Source of the DNA: Piromyces finnis
Lineage: Eukaryota > Neocallimastigomycota > Neocallimastigomycetes > Neocallimastigales > Neocallimastigaceae
Length of the DNA stretch: 64,000 bases
Reading direction: 5' to 3'
Assembly (NCBI GenBank): GCA_002104945.1
Contig: MCFH01000033.1
Span: forward strand, 1-64,000
The notes beneath the pieces were generated by a model. That model worked only from the letters and a program-made list of their open reading frames with translations. It searched no databases and was not told where the DNA came from. Shown here piece after piece: positions 33,486-46,565 of this stretch. Position numbers and translations under genes: made by a program. Positions within the stretch are counted from its first letter, which is position 1; each line of letters opens with the position of its first letter.

Positions 33486-36400
33486 TTTTTTTTTATTATT
33501 TATTTTTATCTATTTATTTAAATAAAAATTGAAATAATATAATGAAATTTGTGAAATTATTATTTTCAAAGAAAAAAAAAAGGTACCTGAAATGCGTTGT
33601 TTTATATAGTTTTTTAAGAAATCAATTATAATAAAAAAATTTTTTTTTTTTTCAAGTATGAAACATAGAATCATCTATTAATATACTTTTAATATGCTTT
33701 TAATATATATAATATATATTAAATTAATATAAAAAAAATTATTTTAAAAATATATTAAGAATAATAATATTAAAAAACTTTTTCAACAACACACAAGGAC
33801 AAACAAGGACAAGATTTTTTTTTAGGTATGGAATGTCTTTAATAATTTAAATAATAAAATAAGATATAGATTGAAAGAATATTTAATAAAATAGTTTTAT
33901 TGTTAGATATCCTTATTTTTACATTGACCAATAATAATAGTAATATTATTATTGATAATTGGGTTGTAATCCTTTTGAATAAAAATAAAACAAAACTAAA
34001 TTTCTATTATGTTAACATATAAATCTTTTATATTTTGTCATAAAAATATTTTTCTTAAAATAAAGTATAAAAGATTTATATGTTAATACATGATTAAACT
34101 TTGATGTTTCTATAAAAATGTATTATTCATTCATTTCATTTATTTCTCCATATATAAGGTATAGAAATACTATCTATTATTGCGTTGTAATTTTAAATTG
34201 TTTAATGATTAATATAAATTTGGTATTAAAAATAAAAGTAAAATCATTCTCCAGTAAAGATTTTCATTTTAAGACTTTTAAATTTTGAAAATATTTTATT
34301 TTTTTTTAGCCATTCCTAGTCACTACAATTAAATATTGTAATTATTATTGAAAAAAATTAAAGCATACTTTAAAATTACTTTTTTTTTCCTTTTACCTCT
34401 ATTATATATTTATATAATATGAATATTAAAATTAGGATTAGAATTATATAATATTCCTTTTTTTACCATAAACTAAAAACACAAAATGGTAATGACGGCT
34501 GCCTTGAAAAACCAAAAAAAAAATTATAAAATTCACCAATAAAATTTAATATAAAAAGAAAATTATTTTAATTAAAGAACATGCTATTTCAAACTCTAAA
34601 TATTAATATTTTAGTTTAAAAAAAATTCATCCATTTAAATTTTAATTTATTTAAAATTTATGTGTAACTTGATTGTATCAAAATTAAAACATTCATAAAA
34701 TCTTTAATAGATTCAATTATAATCCAATATATTTGGTATTTATCATCAATTCTATAAAGTTTTTTTTCAAGGTAGAGGCATTCACTTTTTTTATAATAAA
34801 GGCCTGAAAGAATAACTAAAATAATATTATTAAATAGTAATAAAAGTGTATATTAAAGGTTATAGTAATAATTTAATAATTTAAAACTTATAATTAAATA
34901 AAAAAGTAATACTATATCTCATTTAATATATAAAAGATTTATACCTTCATGAATAATGTATTTAAATCATTTTGTTTTTAATTTAATGTTGAAAAAAATA
35001 TTAGTGTTTTATAAATAAAAAATTTATAAAAAAATAATTGTAATGTATACATATATATACATAATTAAATAAAATTGTAATAAATACTATTAATAGGGCA
35101 GGTGTAACAATGTTTCCAATTTATTATTTAATTAGGAAAATATTAATAAATTATTTTATTTCTTTATATATTTCTTTTTAATAAAAGTTTATAAAGTATT
35201 CGTCTTTAAATCTAGAATATCTAGAATATTATTCTACAGTCCATAGGTTGATTTATATACTAATTTCATAATAAAGATTTATTCAACAAAATTTTTATTC
35301 TATTTTCTTATTTTATCATTTTAAAAAGTTTTATATCAGAATTGAAATAATATATTTTTTTAACATTTTCTAATTTTTATTAAAAATTAGTCATTCAATG
35401 AAAATTACAATTCTTTCTTTGTAAACAAGTTTAAATTTTTCATATAAAATGATAAACTTTTTTTGACAGTAATTTATATATTATTTTGGTATTCTTTTCT
35501 CTTTTTTCTTTTTTTTTTTAAAAAAAAAATATTCCAAGGAATTCATAAATTTATTTATTATTTTTATATTAAAAAAAAAAAGTTTAATTTATTTGTAAAT
35601 TTAATTTATTAGTAAATCTAAAAAGTTGATTAATTATTAAAACTTTATTTCATTTATTTTTTTGGGAAACAATTTATTTTTCTGCATAAAACTTAACAAT
35701 AATTTTAAGAAATAAATAAAAATTTATTTTAATATTAAAGTTGGGGCAAATAATATTTTTAATATATTTTAATGATAAATTTATGTTTAAAATTAATAAA
35801 ATTATGTATTATTAATTCTTATATAATTAATTTATTATAGAATTTCAAGATATATTAAAATCTATTCTTCTTCTTCTGCTTATTTTTATTTGTGAAAAGT
35901 AATCAATTAAAACACAAAATAATATTTATTAAAGTTTATTAAATAATATGGATGGAATGAATGCTGCATTAAATGTAACTTTTTTATGATTTGCTAGTTT
36001 AATAAAAATTCTTGGAAAAAGAATTGTGTAACCATGTTTTTAATTAATAGGCAATTAATTTTTTTTCTAGTTTCAACTTGTTATCATCAATAAAATAAAA
36101 GGTTTAAAAAAAAAAAAAAACTTGGTTAGTTGGATTGTTATTGATTATTTTATTAATTATACGAAAATTTTAGATGATTTATAGAATAAATAAAAAGAGA
36201 AATGTATATGTATGTAATAATTAATAATTTAAAAAAAATCTATATAGAATAAAAATAATAAATAAAAAATACCATCAATAACATTTAAAAAAAGATTGAC
36301 TTAACTTTTTTTTTTACTTAACAATAAAATTTCTTTTTTTTTTTTTTACTTGTTAATATAAAAAAAAAAAAATTAAAATTGTTACACAGAATTAAATTAA

Positions 36401-36645
36401 AAGACTTTTTCTATAATTAAAATATTAATTTATTTAAATTTAATTTATAATATATTGAAAATCATTATTTTTTATATTCATTCAATATATAATACATATA
36501 TTAATTATATATATATTTTCTTTGTTTTTTTAAAACTATAAAAATTTAAAATTTTCTTCTTTTTCTATAAGTATTTCCAATAATTCATCCTTAACTTTCA
36601 TAATAATTTTATTATTTCAATTTTCCATAAAAAAATAAAAAAAAT
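33486..36645. other. Spacer between inverted repeat arms
   Basis: 3.2 kb of A/T-rich DNA with no frame I can support. One short ATG frame at 35948 (12 codons, then a possible GTAAC donor) had no convincing continuation. Confidence 0.5.
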
Positions 36646-39045
36646 CAAAGTAAACCATTGAAATAATAAAACAGAAATAAATTTTAATTTATCAATGGAA
36701 TAATCATATAAAATAAAATAAAATAAAATAAAACAACTTCAAATAAAAATAAATTATAAAAAATAAAAATAATTCAAAATGAAATTCAACAAACAATTAA
36801 TAAATACTTTATTAACTATATTCTTATTCAATTCAGTAAATGCTGAAAATCAAGGAGAAGAACTTATTTTAACTCCAGGTCCAATCTCTGGTAAATATGA
36901 TTCTATTGATTTAGAAGAATTATATGACGAAAAGAGTATTGGAATTCACTGTAACGGAAACTCTTGTATTTCAACTGGTTCAAGTGTTTTAGTCGAAGAA
37001 GGAAAGGTTACCATTACTAATGCTGGTACTTATATCTTCGATGGTGATTTAAAGGGTCAACTTAATGTCAAGGCTAAAAAGAATGATTTTGTTCACCTTG
37101 TCTTAAGAAACGCTACTATCAGTAGTGATAATGGACCAGCCTTTTACGGTGAAAAGGCAAAGAAAATTATTATTACCACTGAAGGTGAAAACGTTTTCAA
37201 TGATTCAACCAATTACCCAGCAGTTGCTGTTTCTGAAGATGCTGCTGAAGACGAAACCAAGTCACCAAATGCTTGTATATATGTCAATGACAATCTTACT
37301 TTCAATGGTAAGGGTTCACTTTCTGTTGATGGTAAATTCGATGAAGCCATCAGATCTAAGAAAGCTATCAAGTTTGTGTCTGGTAAGATAGATGTTAATG
37401 CCAAGGGAAAAGGTATTAAGGCTAAGAATTCTATTTCTATTAAGGAAGCCGATATTAATGTTAAAGCCGGAAACTCTGGTATTAAGGTCACCAAGGATGA
37501 TGATCCAGAAAAGGGATTCATTGTTATTGATGGTGGTAAGGTAGTTGTCAAATGTGACAATGATGGTATTCATGCAGAAACTCACTTATCTATCAATGGT
37601 GGTTACATTGAAGTTAAGGAATGTGCCGAAGGTATTGAAGGTCAAATGATTGATATTACAGATGGAGATATTGTTCTTGAAACTACAGATGATGGTATTA
37701 ATGCTTCTAAAATTCCAACTGGTGGAAAAAAAAGGTTGTTCGTCGTGATATTGATGACAATGACTCTGATGAAGAAGAAGCTGCTGATGTTGGTAGTTCA
37801 GTTGAAGTTGCCGAAGAAGAAGATTCTAATGATGAAGAAGAAATTACTGTTACTGAATATTACACTACAACTATTGCTGTTGAAGAAGAACCAACCCAAA
37901 CCGAAAATACTGAACCAGCTCCAATTGATCCATTTAAGGATCCAAATGGTCCACCATCAGATGATGATCCATTCAAAGATCCAAAGGGTCCACCAGTTAA
38001 ATCTCGTAAGAATGATAAACAAGTTTACATCAGAGTCACTGGTGGTAAACTTCGTCTTTACGTAGATGGTTTTAACACTGATGGTCTTGATGCTAACGGT
38101 TCTCTTTACATCGGTGGTAATGCTCAAATTTACATTGATAATGCTGAAGGTGATATCTTTGGTAACATGTGTGCTTTAGATTCTGATGGTTCAAACACTA
38201 TTGATAATGGTGCAACAGTCATTGTTGCTGCTGCTGGCTTAGATACCCCAAAGCCACCAAGAGAAATGACTATTAAAGATATTAAGAAAATGTTCAAGGA
38301 TAAAACTGATTAAGAACTCGAAGAATTACTTAAGATGTTTAATGGTAGTGGTCCAGCCGGTCCAGTTCCAGAAGGTCCAGCTCCAGAAGGTCCAATTCCA
38401 GAAGGTCCAGTTCCAGAAGAACAACCAAAAGAGGAAACTGTTTCTCTTGAACAACAAGAAATTCAAAAGAAACCAGAAGATAATTCATACATTAAGCAAC
38501 CATACTTACGTACTCTTTTTAATTATGAAAAAGAAATTGGTGATGAAATTGTTGTTAAGGATAGCAAGGGTGAAATTATTCATACCTACAAGCCAAGAAC
38601 TAAATTCACTGAAGTTCTTGTTACCTCTCCAAAGATTATTGAAGGTGAAACCTATTCTGTTATTTACGGTGATCATATCAGAACACTTGAAGCTAAAGTT
38701 GATTATGAAGAACCAGTATACCCAGATGATGAAATTTAAAAAAAAGAAAAATTTTTAAAAAAAAATTAATATTTTAATTTTATATTTTGTAATAGATGAT
38801 AAAGAAGAAAATGAGAAAACCAAGGTATAAAATTTAAATATTAAAATAGAAATAAACATAGAAAATGAAAGAATAAACTTTCAAAAATAAAAATTATATA
38901 AATAAAAATAAAATAGAAAAAATAAAATAGAAGAAAGGAAAGGGGGAAATATCCTTTTTTTTTAAAAAAAAAAAAAAATAAAAATAAAAAAAGAAATAAT
39001 ATAACTTAATACAAAAAAAAAAAAGGTTTAAATTTTATTTGTATA
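36646..39045 (+). repeat. Right arm of large inverted duplication
   Basis: Inverted copy of 30613-33485. Near-identical over the 5' 960 bp of the gene, the last third and the flanks; divergent and shorter in the central acidic linker. Confidence 0.85.
36779..38739 (+). pseudogene. Broken copy of the Cthe_2159-like beta-helix gene
   Basis: The first 318 residues equal those of the 30921-33356 protein. After IPTGG this copy has eight A where the intact gene has nine (about 37726), which throws the frame. The correct frame continues open, through an acidic linker of different sequence, to 38310. There a TAA (38311-38313) replaces a GAA Glu codon of the intact copy. The end (38335-38739) again matches the intact protein almost exactly, with fewer GPxPEG repeats. 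Two independent lesions make expression of a full protein unlikely, although the A run alone could be a read error. Confidence 0.88.
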
Positions 39046-39497
39046 ATAGAATTTTTAATAATTAAAAATTAAAAATATTTAATAAAAAAATTAAAAAAAA
39101 AGTTCATTAATTTTATTATTTGATGATCGATTTGGGTATAAAAAAAGAGTCTTTTAAGTATTATAAAATATTTATATAATAATAATTTTGTTATTCACTA
39201 TTGAAAAAGATATTTATTTTTTAATTTATAATTTTATTTCTATTTATGAATTTTAAATTTATATTTTATGAAATTTATATAAAAAAAAGGATAAATTATA
39301 TGTTATATTTTACATTAAAAAAAAAAAAAAAAAATCGAATTAGTATTTTAAAAAAAAAAGCTTTATTTTTTTTTTTTTAATTTCATTTCATTTTTTTTTT
39401 CGGCATGATACTATGAATTGTCTTCATTTATAAAATTTATCAATATCAATTGATATACTAAAAAAAAAAAAAAAAAAAAAGGAAGAAAAGAGAAATT
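39046..39497. other. Intergenic between convergent genes
   Basis: A/T homopolymer runs; nothing else seen. Confidence 0.5.
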
Positions 39498-42400
39498 TTA
39501 ACAGGTCTGAATACCACACCATTGATTATTTTCTAATCCCCATGGTCCACTTTCATCGGTGTAGATGATATCTTGATGATGACAACATGGATAGCCTAAG
39601 GATTCTGACCAACAAGAACAAGTTGATACTGAACTTTTAATAATACACCAATCATTGTTTTCAACTCCCCAATTAACATCATCGGTGTAAACAATGGTGG
39701 TGGTGGTCTTACAATATGAATAACCATTGACTTGATCCTGATCCTGATTTTGATTTTCATAACAGGCGTAGGATATACTACACCAGGCATTATTTTCAAC
39801 ACCATAGTCTCCATAGGAATCACTTTCAATAATAGTACAATATTTACAACATGGATAACCTAGTTTTTTTTCTTCACTAAAACAAGAATAGGTAGTGGTA
39901 TGGGTTGGTTGGGCCTGAACTGTGGTGGTGGTCTTTTTTGAGGTGGTAGGTATTGTGGTGGTCATTGTTTTCTTTATGGTAGTGGTGGTGGAAGGCTTAA
40001 CAGCATAATTTAAAGGAGCAATTCCGTTTGATGGATAGGCAGAAAGAAGAGCATTATATTGAGAACTATTAATTGGAATGACATAACCATGACGTGGAGT
40101 AAAATTAAAACTATAACTGTTACGATTGACAGTTTTAAAGTTTACAAGATCAGTGGTTTCTTGCATAACATAATAGCCATTACCATAGGCATCAGACATC
40201 ATAAGCCATTTATTGGTACCTTGAAGTTGATAAATATTAGGTCCTTCAACACCAATATTTCCTTCAGAAACTTGTTTTATTTCACTGTATGGACCACTTG
40301 CGTGACTAGCGGTAGCTAAATAAATACGTTTGTTGGTTTCATTTTTATAATACATGTAATATTTATTGTTTTGGAAAATAATATCGGAATCAATGGCATC
40401 ATTACCGTTACTTGGAGCAAATAACAATTGTGGGGCTGTATCTAATTTTTGCATATTCTTACTGTAGGCATAGTACATAATGGTTCGGTTATCACGACCA
40501 GGGACTCGGGCAGCAAAATAAATCATGTAGGAATCTTTTTCAGGATCATAGATGGCTTGAGGAGCCCAGGCACGATCAGCTCCTTGCATTAAAGGATACT
40601 TATTAGCAATTTCTATACTACTTTCATTCGTCCAATGAATAAGATCAGAGGATTTTGCACTTAAAATATTACGATTACTATTCCAACCTAAAGCAGATTT
40701 CATATCTGTTGCTAATAAATAGTAATATCCATCCTTTCCTTTAAAAATATATGGATCACGTAAACATCCAGTACCTACACTTGATTTCCATACTTCCTTT
40801 CCATTATTAAGAGCTTTAAAATGATAACCATCTGTACTAACAGCATAGGATAATCTTTCTTGTTCTGGTGCATTACCAAGGAAATAAGTAAATAAATAGG
40901 CTCCACCAGAATTAGTGTTTGAACTGCTACCGGTATTTAAAATGTAGAATTTTTGACCATCGCCACCCCAATAATCCCATTGATCAATGTTTGCTCCGTT
41001 ATCATAGCTAATATCATAAACATCAAGAGCAGCATTACCTGAACATTCTGCTGTAATGTAGTAGGCTCCTTCTACTTCATGTAAAATAAAACGTTGATCA
41101 GCTGTATTCTTGTATTCCGAAAGATAGATATTGTTACCATTTTTAGAATTTCCGTTTTCTACTGTCATGGCTAATTTATGGTTTTGTCCTGAAAGAATGG
41201 CAAACTTTCCATTGCCAGCACTTTCAAAGCGCCACACTTGTGAATTATCACTTAAATTTTCCCATTGGTGAACATTACCATTAGATGCAGCGGTAATGTA
41301 TTTTCCACTGAGAACAACCATAATAGCATAATCCTTTCCACTAACAACTTCAGCATTTCCAGCTCTACGTACAAGAGATCTTTTCTTAATATTACCAGAT
41401 GGTACGACATTTGAATCTGATAGGTTGAATCCATTTTGAGAAAGAAAAGCTAAAAGACCTTGGAAAGCGGCATTATTCTCAAAAGCAACAACATTGGTCT
41501 CTTTATCCTTGAAATCTGTAAGGGCACCATAGAAAAGATGTTCATTTTCATCATTAGATCCAAAAGTATTGAGTTTTTGATAAACTTTTGATGATCTAGT
41601 ATTAGCTCCAACAACAAAATCAATCTTTTCTGGATTATCACCAAGCATATAATCAATTTGTTTCTTGACAAAATTCATATACTGTTGACGTTTTGAATCC
41701 TTTTCTTTCATTAAAGATGTCATCATGGCTACTGTAAAAGCAGCATTAGAAGCATATTTATTAGCACCTTCTTGTGATAATTGTTCATCATACCATAAAT
41801 CACCTGAAGTAGTTGGATGATTTACCATGAAATCACTATGGGTTAAAGCTTCTTCAAAATATCTCTTTTCGCCTGTAGTTATAGCCATCAAAACATAGGA
41901 AGAAGCCTTTTTATCATAATAAGAAATTGGATTCTTTGAACCAAGGAATTTATTAGGATTACTTTCATCATATGGGTAATCCCAAATTTCATCAATGTCT
42001 TTCTTATAAACCTTTTCACCTGTTGCTTTATATAACCATGCAGCACTCCAAGCTAATTCATCAATAAAACCATTTCTTGAGGGATAATGTAATTTTGCAT
42101 CAGGAATGGAAACATCGTAATCGCCTCTATATTTATTGGCAAATTCGTAAAGTTCTTTACCATGTTGTAATAAATGATCAGCATAAATTGGATATTCATC
42201 TTTAAATACAAGAGAAGCAGCAACCTAAATATAATATTATATATATATTTAAATTTAAAAAATATTATTTTTATTAAATTTATAAAAAAATAAAAAAAAT
42301 ATTATATAATAACAATTAATAATAGTAATATATTTGTTCTTTGAAAAAAAAATAATTTTATTTTGATGTATAAAAAAAATATTTACTAAGGCAGCAGAAG

Positions 42401-43695
42401 TTTCGGCAGCAAGATCGGAACCTGGAGCAGATTCTGTAATTTTATAAGATGGATTATTCCAAGAATTATCATTTCCAACTTGACCATCTGTTATTTTTTT
42501 TATTTTTTATCAAATATACCAATTTATAAATTATAAATTTTTTAATTATAATTAAAGTATATATTATTATAAACTTACACAAAACATATTTATCAGTATG
42601 ACATTTAATAAGATAATCTGTTCCCCATTGAAGTAATTCTTTCATATCGTCCCATTGACCAGCTTTTTTATATCCATCCTTCCATTCTAAAGCACCCCAA
42701 GCTAAAACTGTGATAAAAAAAAAAAAAGTCGATTAAATGTTATTAAGTTAATCCCAAAATAATAAAATTATTTTAAACAATGGGTTTATGTTAAATATTT
42801 ACGAGTAAGGGAGCTAGCCTGTGGAAAATTAAATTTCACATTATTATTTCCATTATCTTAAAAAAATTTTTTATTATTTTTATCAATATTAATAATAATC
42901 TTTTATAATTTATTAATATATAAAAATTATATATTTAAAAATAATAATAACTCACAGTCTAAATATATATAATAAAATAATAAATATTAGTTTTTAATTT
43001 TTATAATATTCAATATTAATTTTTTTTTTTTTTTTAAATAAAACTATATCAATATATTTACTTACAACCACCAGTTAAATCAACTTTAATATCATCTGTA
43101 CTATCTATATCCTGATGCCATAAAATATCATTGTTAACGGGTAATATACCAGATCTTTGAGCTATCATAAAAAAAAATTATATTTTATAAAAGATTTTTA
43201 AAAATTAGGATTTTCAATTAAATTAATTATTTCACTTATAATATATTCAACACACTAAATTAAAAAAAAAAAAAACTTTAATGTTTAAATTCATCAACTT
43301 TATATATATTGTTATTAATATATTGAATTTTTTAAGAATTTGTTTCCTATATAGATTGAAATTCGATCTTAATTTTTAATGAAATTTTAATTTCATTTCA
43401 AAATTTTATTCTATTTTTTTTTTTAAAAAAAAAAAAAAATAAATGAAAATGAATGAATTATTGAAATATATTATTTCCTATCTCTCGTTTTTGGTTATTT
43501 ATATATACATTCGAGTTTTCTTTAAAAAATTTCATTTTGATTATATGGATTATTATATATATATATTATATTTTCAATAATACCTCTATAAAATTGAATA
43601 GAAAGTTCAAGATGATGAGCATAATCTTTAGATGCAGCTTTAATTAAAGCTGGTCCACAAATAAAAATTGTTGATATGATTTTACTAATTTTCAT
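39498..43695 (-). CDS. Secreted GH9(degenerate)-CBM13-GH43-dockerin protein, 7 exons
   Basis: Exons (minus): 43584-43695, 43066-43161, 42956-42958, 42803-42856, 42579-42707, 42387-42487, 39498-42224; phases agree and give 1073 residues. Signal peptide MKISKIISTIFICGPALIKA. GH9 domain about 25-430 (AQRSG, NNVKFNFPQAS, APGSDLAAETSAAL). CBM13/ricin-type trefoil about 461-596. GH43 about 608-930, keeping RDPYI, IDSDIIF and EGPNI as candidate Asp/Asp/Glu. A Thr-rich linker leads to three fungal dockerins (about 955-1073), with GVENN.WC in each; the middle one lacks GYPCC. Dockerins should attach it to the cellulosome. The GH9 part has YYNGNNN instead of YYDAGD and NVVA instead of NEVA, so it looks catalytically dead. 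GH43 likely supplies the activity (arabinose/xylose side chains inferred). Confidence 0.88.
42956..42958 (-). other. Predicted 3-nt microexon (ACT) of the GH9 gene
   Basis: TATTTAG|ACT|GTGAGT provides acceptor and donor around only three bases. Including it gives GGYYNG, matching the GGYYDAGD length of GH9 proteins; skipping it keeps frame but loses one Tyr. Confidence 0.55.
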
Positions 43696-46565
43696 TTTTT
43701 TTTTTTTAATAACTTTTACAAATATAATTTAATACTAATTATATATATATTTATTTCTTGAATTATTTATTATAATTCTACGGTCATTGTATATAAAAAC
43801 AACAATAATTACAAAAAATATTTATTTACAAAATATAAAAATGAAAATATTTTTATTTTTATATTCTATTTTTTTCCTATAATAATGAAAAAAAAAAGTT
43901 TAACTATTGTTGATTTATAATTCTTTTTTTTTTCTTCTTTACTATATCAATACTTTTAAAAAATCAAAAAATAAAGATTTTTTATTAAAAGCATGGAGTT
44001 GTTTAATTTATTTTTTTAATATAAAATTTATAAATTTTAAAAATATAATTTTATGATTCATTTCTATTAAATATAATAAATAAAATTATTCAATTTATTA
44101 TTTATTAAAGTTTATCTTTTATATTTGGTAAAGGAAAATAATTTCAAAAATATTAATAATTAAAGTTTATATTTTATATTCATATCACATAACAAAAAAG
44201 TTGATGATGATTCACAAATAAAAAATTAATTATTTTTATATCTAAATACATTTATTAATATATATTTAATTTATATATCAATTTATTGTAATACTATTGT
44301 TTAATTTTTTATCCATAATTAAATTAATTAATTATTGGATAAAAACTTTAATTAATAATAAATTAGCCTTTGAGATATAAATTTAATTTATTATAAAAAT
44401 AAAAAAAACCTTTGATCTCTTCCTATTTTATAATAATATATAATTAGAATATATTACAATTAATTTGAATTCAAATAAAGAATGGAAAATGGGATAAATT
44501 TATAATCATCATAAAATTTAATAATTAAAAGATTATTTAATTATAAAATTATACAAAAAAAAAAAAGAGACAGAAGGAAAAAAAAAAAAAAAAAAAGAAA
44601 AGACTAATAAATAAAGATAAAAATACTAAACTTTTATCTATTTAAATATGCAGATATTCTATATTCTTTTTAATTTTTAAAAAAATTAAAGACATAATAC
44701 TGCACATTAATTGTATTCTTAATACCAATAAACTAGAATGAAAATGAAATAAAAACTTTTATAAGTCTGATAATCTATATCATGATTAAATAATAATAAA
44801 CTTGAAATATTCAAAAATAATTATTTTCTAACAAAATAAAAAAGTGAATTAACGTTCATTTATTTAAATATTTTTAAAATTTATTTATCCACTGTAGTTT
44901 TTAATAACTAATTATTGTAAAGTATAAATTAAGAATTTTATATAATAGAAAAGTATTTCCATTCAAGAGAAAGCGTATCTATAACTATTATACTTTTTAC
45001 AAAGATTATTTTAAAAAACAAAGTTTCTTAATCAAGTATGCCTAATAATGAAATAGAATATGAAAAAAATAAAATATAAAAATTATGAATCTTTTATAGA
45101 AAAAAGTTTTTAAATGAAATGATTAAAAGTTCAAATAACCCTTATTCATATTTTCTAGTAGATACTTAATAAAAAATAAGAATATTTAGATTATTTATAT
45201 TTATAGATTAATATAATCAATATGTTTGTGAAATAATTATTTTTTTTTTATTTAAACGTTATTAGAAAATTTATTCTTTTTTTTCTTTTCTTTTTTTTTT
45301 TAAGTAGATATCAACATAATGAATTTTAAATATAAAAACATTAATGGTTAAATTATGAATATAGATTGAATTTTTTCTTCGTCTTTATCTTTTCGATTTT
45401 GACGCTCTTAGAGACGGTTAGTCTAATACTGTATCTAAGATACTTTTTCAAATCGGTCATTGAGTATAGGTCACAAATTACAATTACAATCAGAATGGCA
45501 TTAGTAGAGAATTTGATACAACATTAGAGTACAAGTATATTATACTAATAAATATATCTATTTAAAAAAATATTGTTTTTTTGAAATATATATATTTATA
45601 AATAACTTAAAAAATATTGAAAAAGATAATGAATCTACAATTATTCATTCTTTATAGAAACATATAGTATTTGTCTGGATATGAATTAGTTTTTATAATG
45701 GAATTCATACTAAATTATAGATTGTTGTATTTCTTTTAAATTTTTCATTATTATAATGGTAATAAGAAAAAGATTAAAATCAATTTCATAAGAAAGGATA
45801 GAGAAGTTATTACAATATGAGGGATTAAATATTTCTAAAATAAAATATATTAAAATGTATTTTTTTAATATAAAAAAGATACCTTATTTTTAAATATATT
45901 TCCATATAGTAAAAATTTTTTTTTTTACTATTTTCTATTATTAAATAATATTAATAATCAATTTCTAATAGATTAGGAATTTCATAAAGTCACTAGCTAA
46001 CATTACCTATAAACTTAACAATAACATATTTACTTTTCCATTTTAGTTAATATACTCTTTCTATTTTAATAAAAACAAAATATAATAAATTTCTTATTAT
46101 TCATATTTACTTAAATTCACAACAGTTCTAAAAATATAAAAAATTTATTAGTAATGTAAAAATAATATGTGACTTGAACCTATTATTATATTAGTCAATT
46201 TTTCTTAATATTAAATTTATATAGTTTTATTATAATATTACCTATTTCTATAATGTATATAATGTATAAGAATGTAATGTAAATGCATTATTAATGTAAG
46301 AACTTGTAATGTAAAAGAATAATGTAGATGTATAATCCATATAATTCTGGTCTTATAATTAATTATTAAATAAGCCTCTTTTATATAAATAGATTAGTAT
46401 AATTACTATTAAAAAAGGGCTTCTTGTTTTAGTTAACAACGACAGAATTGACGTTTTAGTATTTAGTTAGAATAGAAATATTGGAACGTAAGAAATAAAG
46501 TTATTAATAAAACATATATTATTTAAAGTTTAATTCTTTCTACATAAAATAATCTGTATCATTAG
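43696..46565. other. A/T-rich intergenic with one composition island
   Basis: No gene called. 45375-45535 is noticeably richer in G+C and has a 36-codon minus-strand frame starting MTDLKKYLRYS, perhaps a fragment of a decayed gene or mobile element. Confidence 0.5.

Noticed and set aside
35948-36000. Short first exon MDGMNAALN with GTAAC donor
   Set aside because: No following exon with a consistent frame or domain found.
36779-38739. Programmed slippage at A8 to make a full protein
   Set aside because: The in-frame TAA at 38311 would still truncate it, and the intact copy has A9 without need for slippage.
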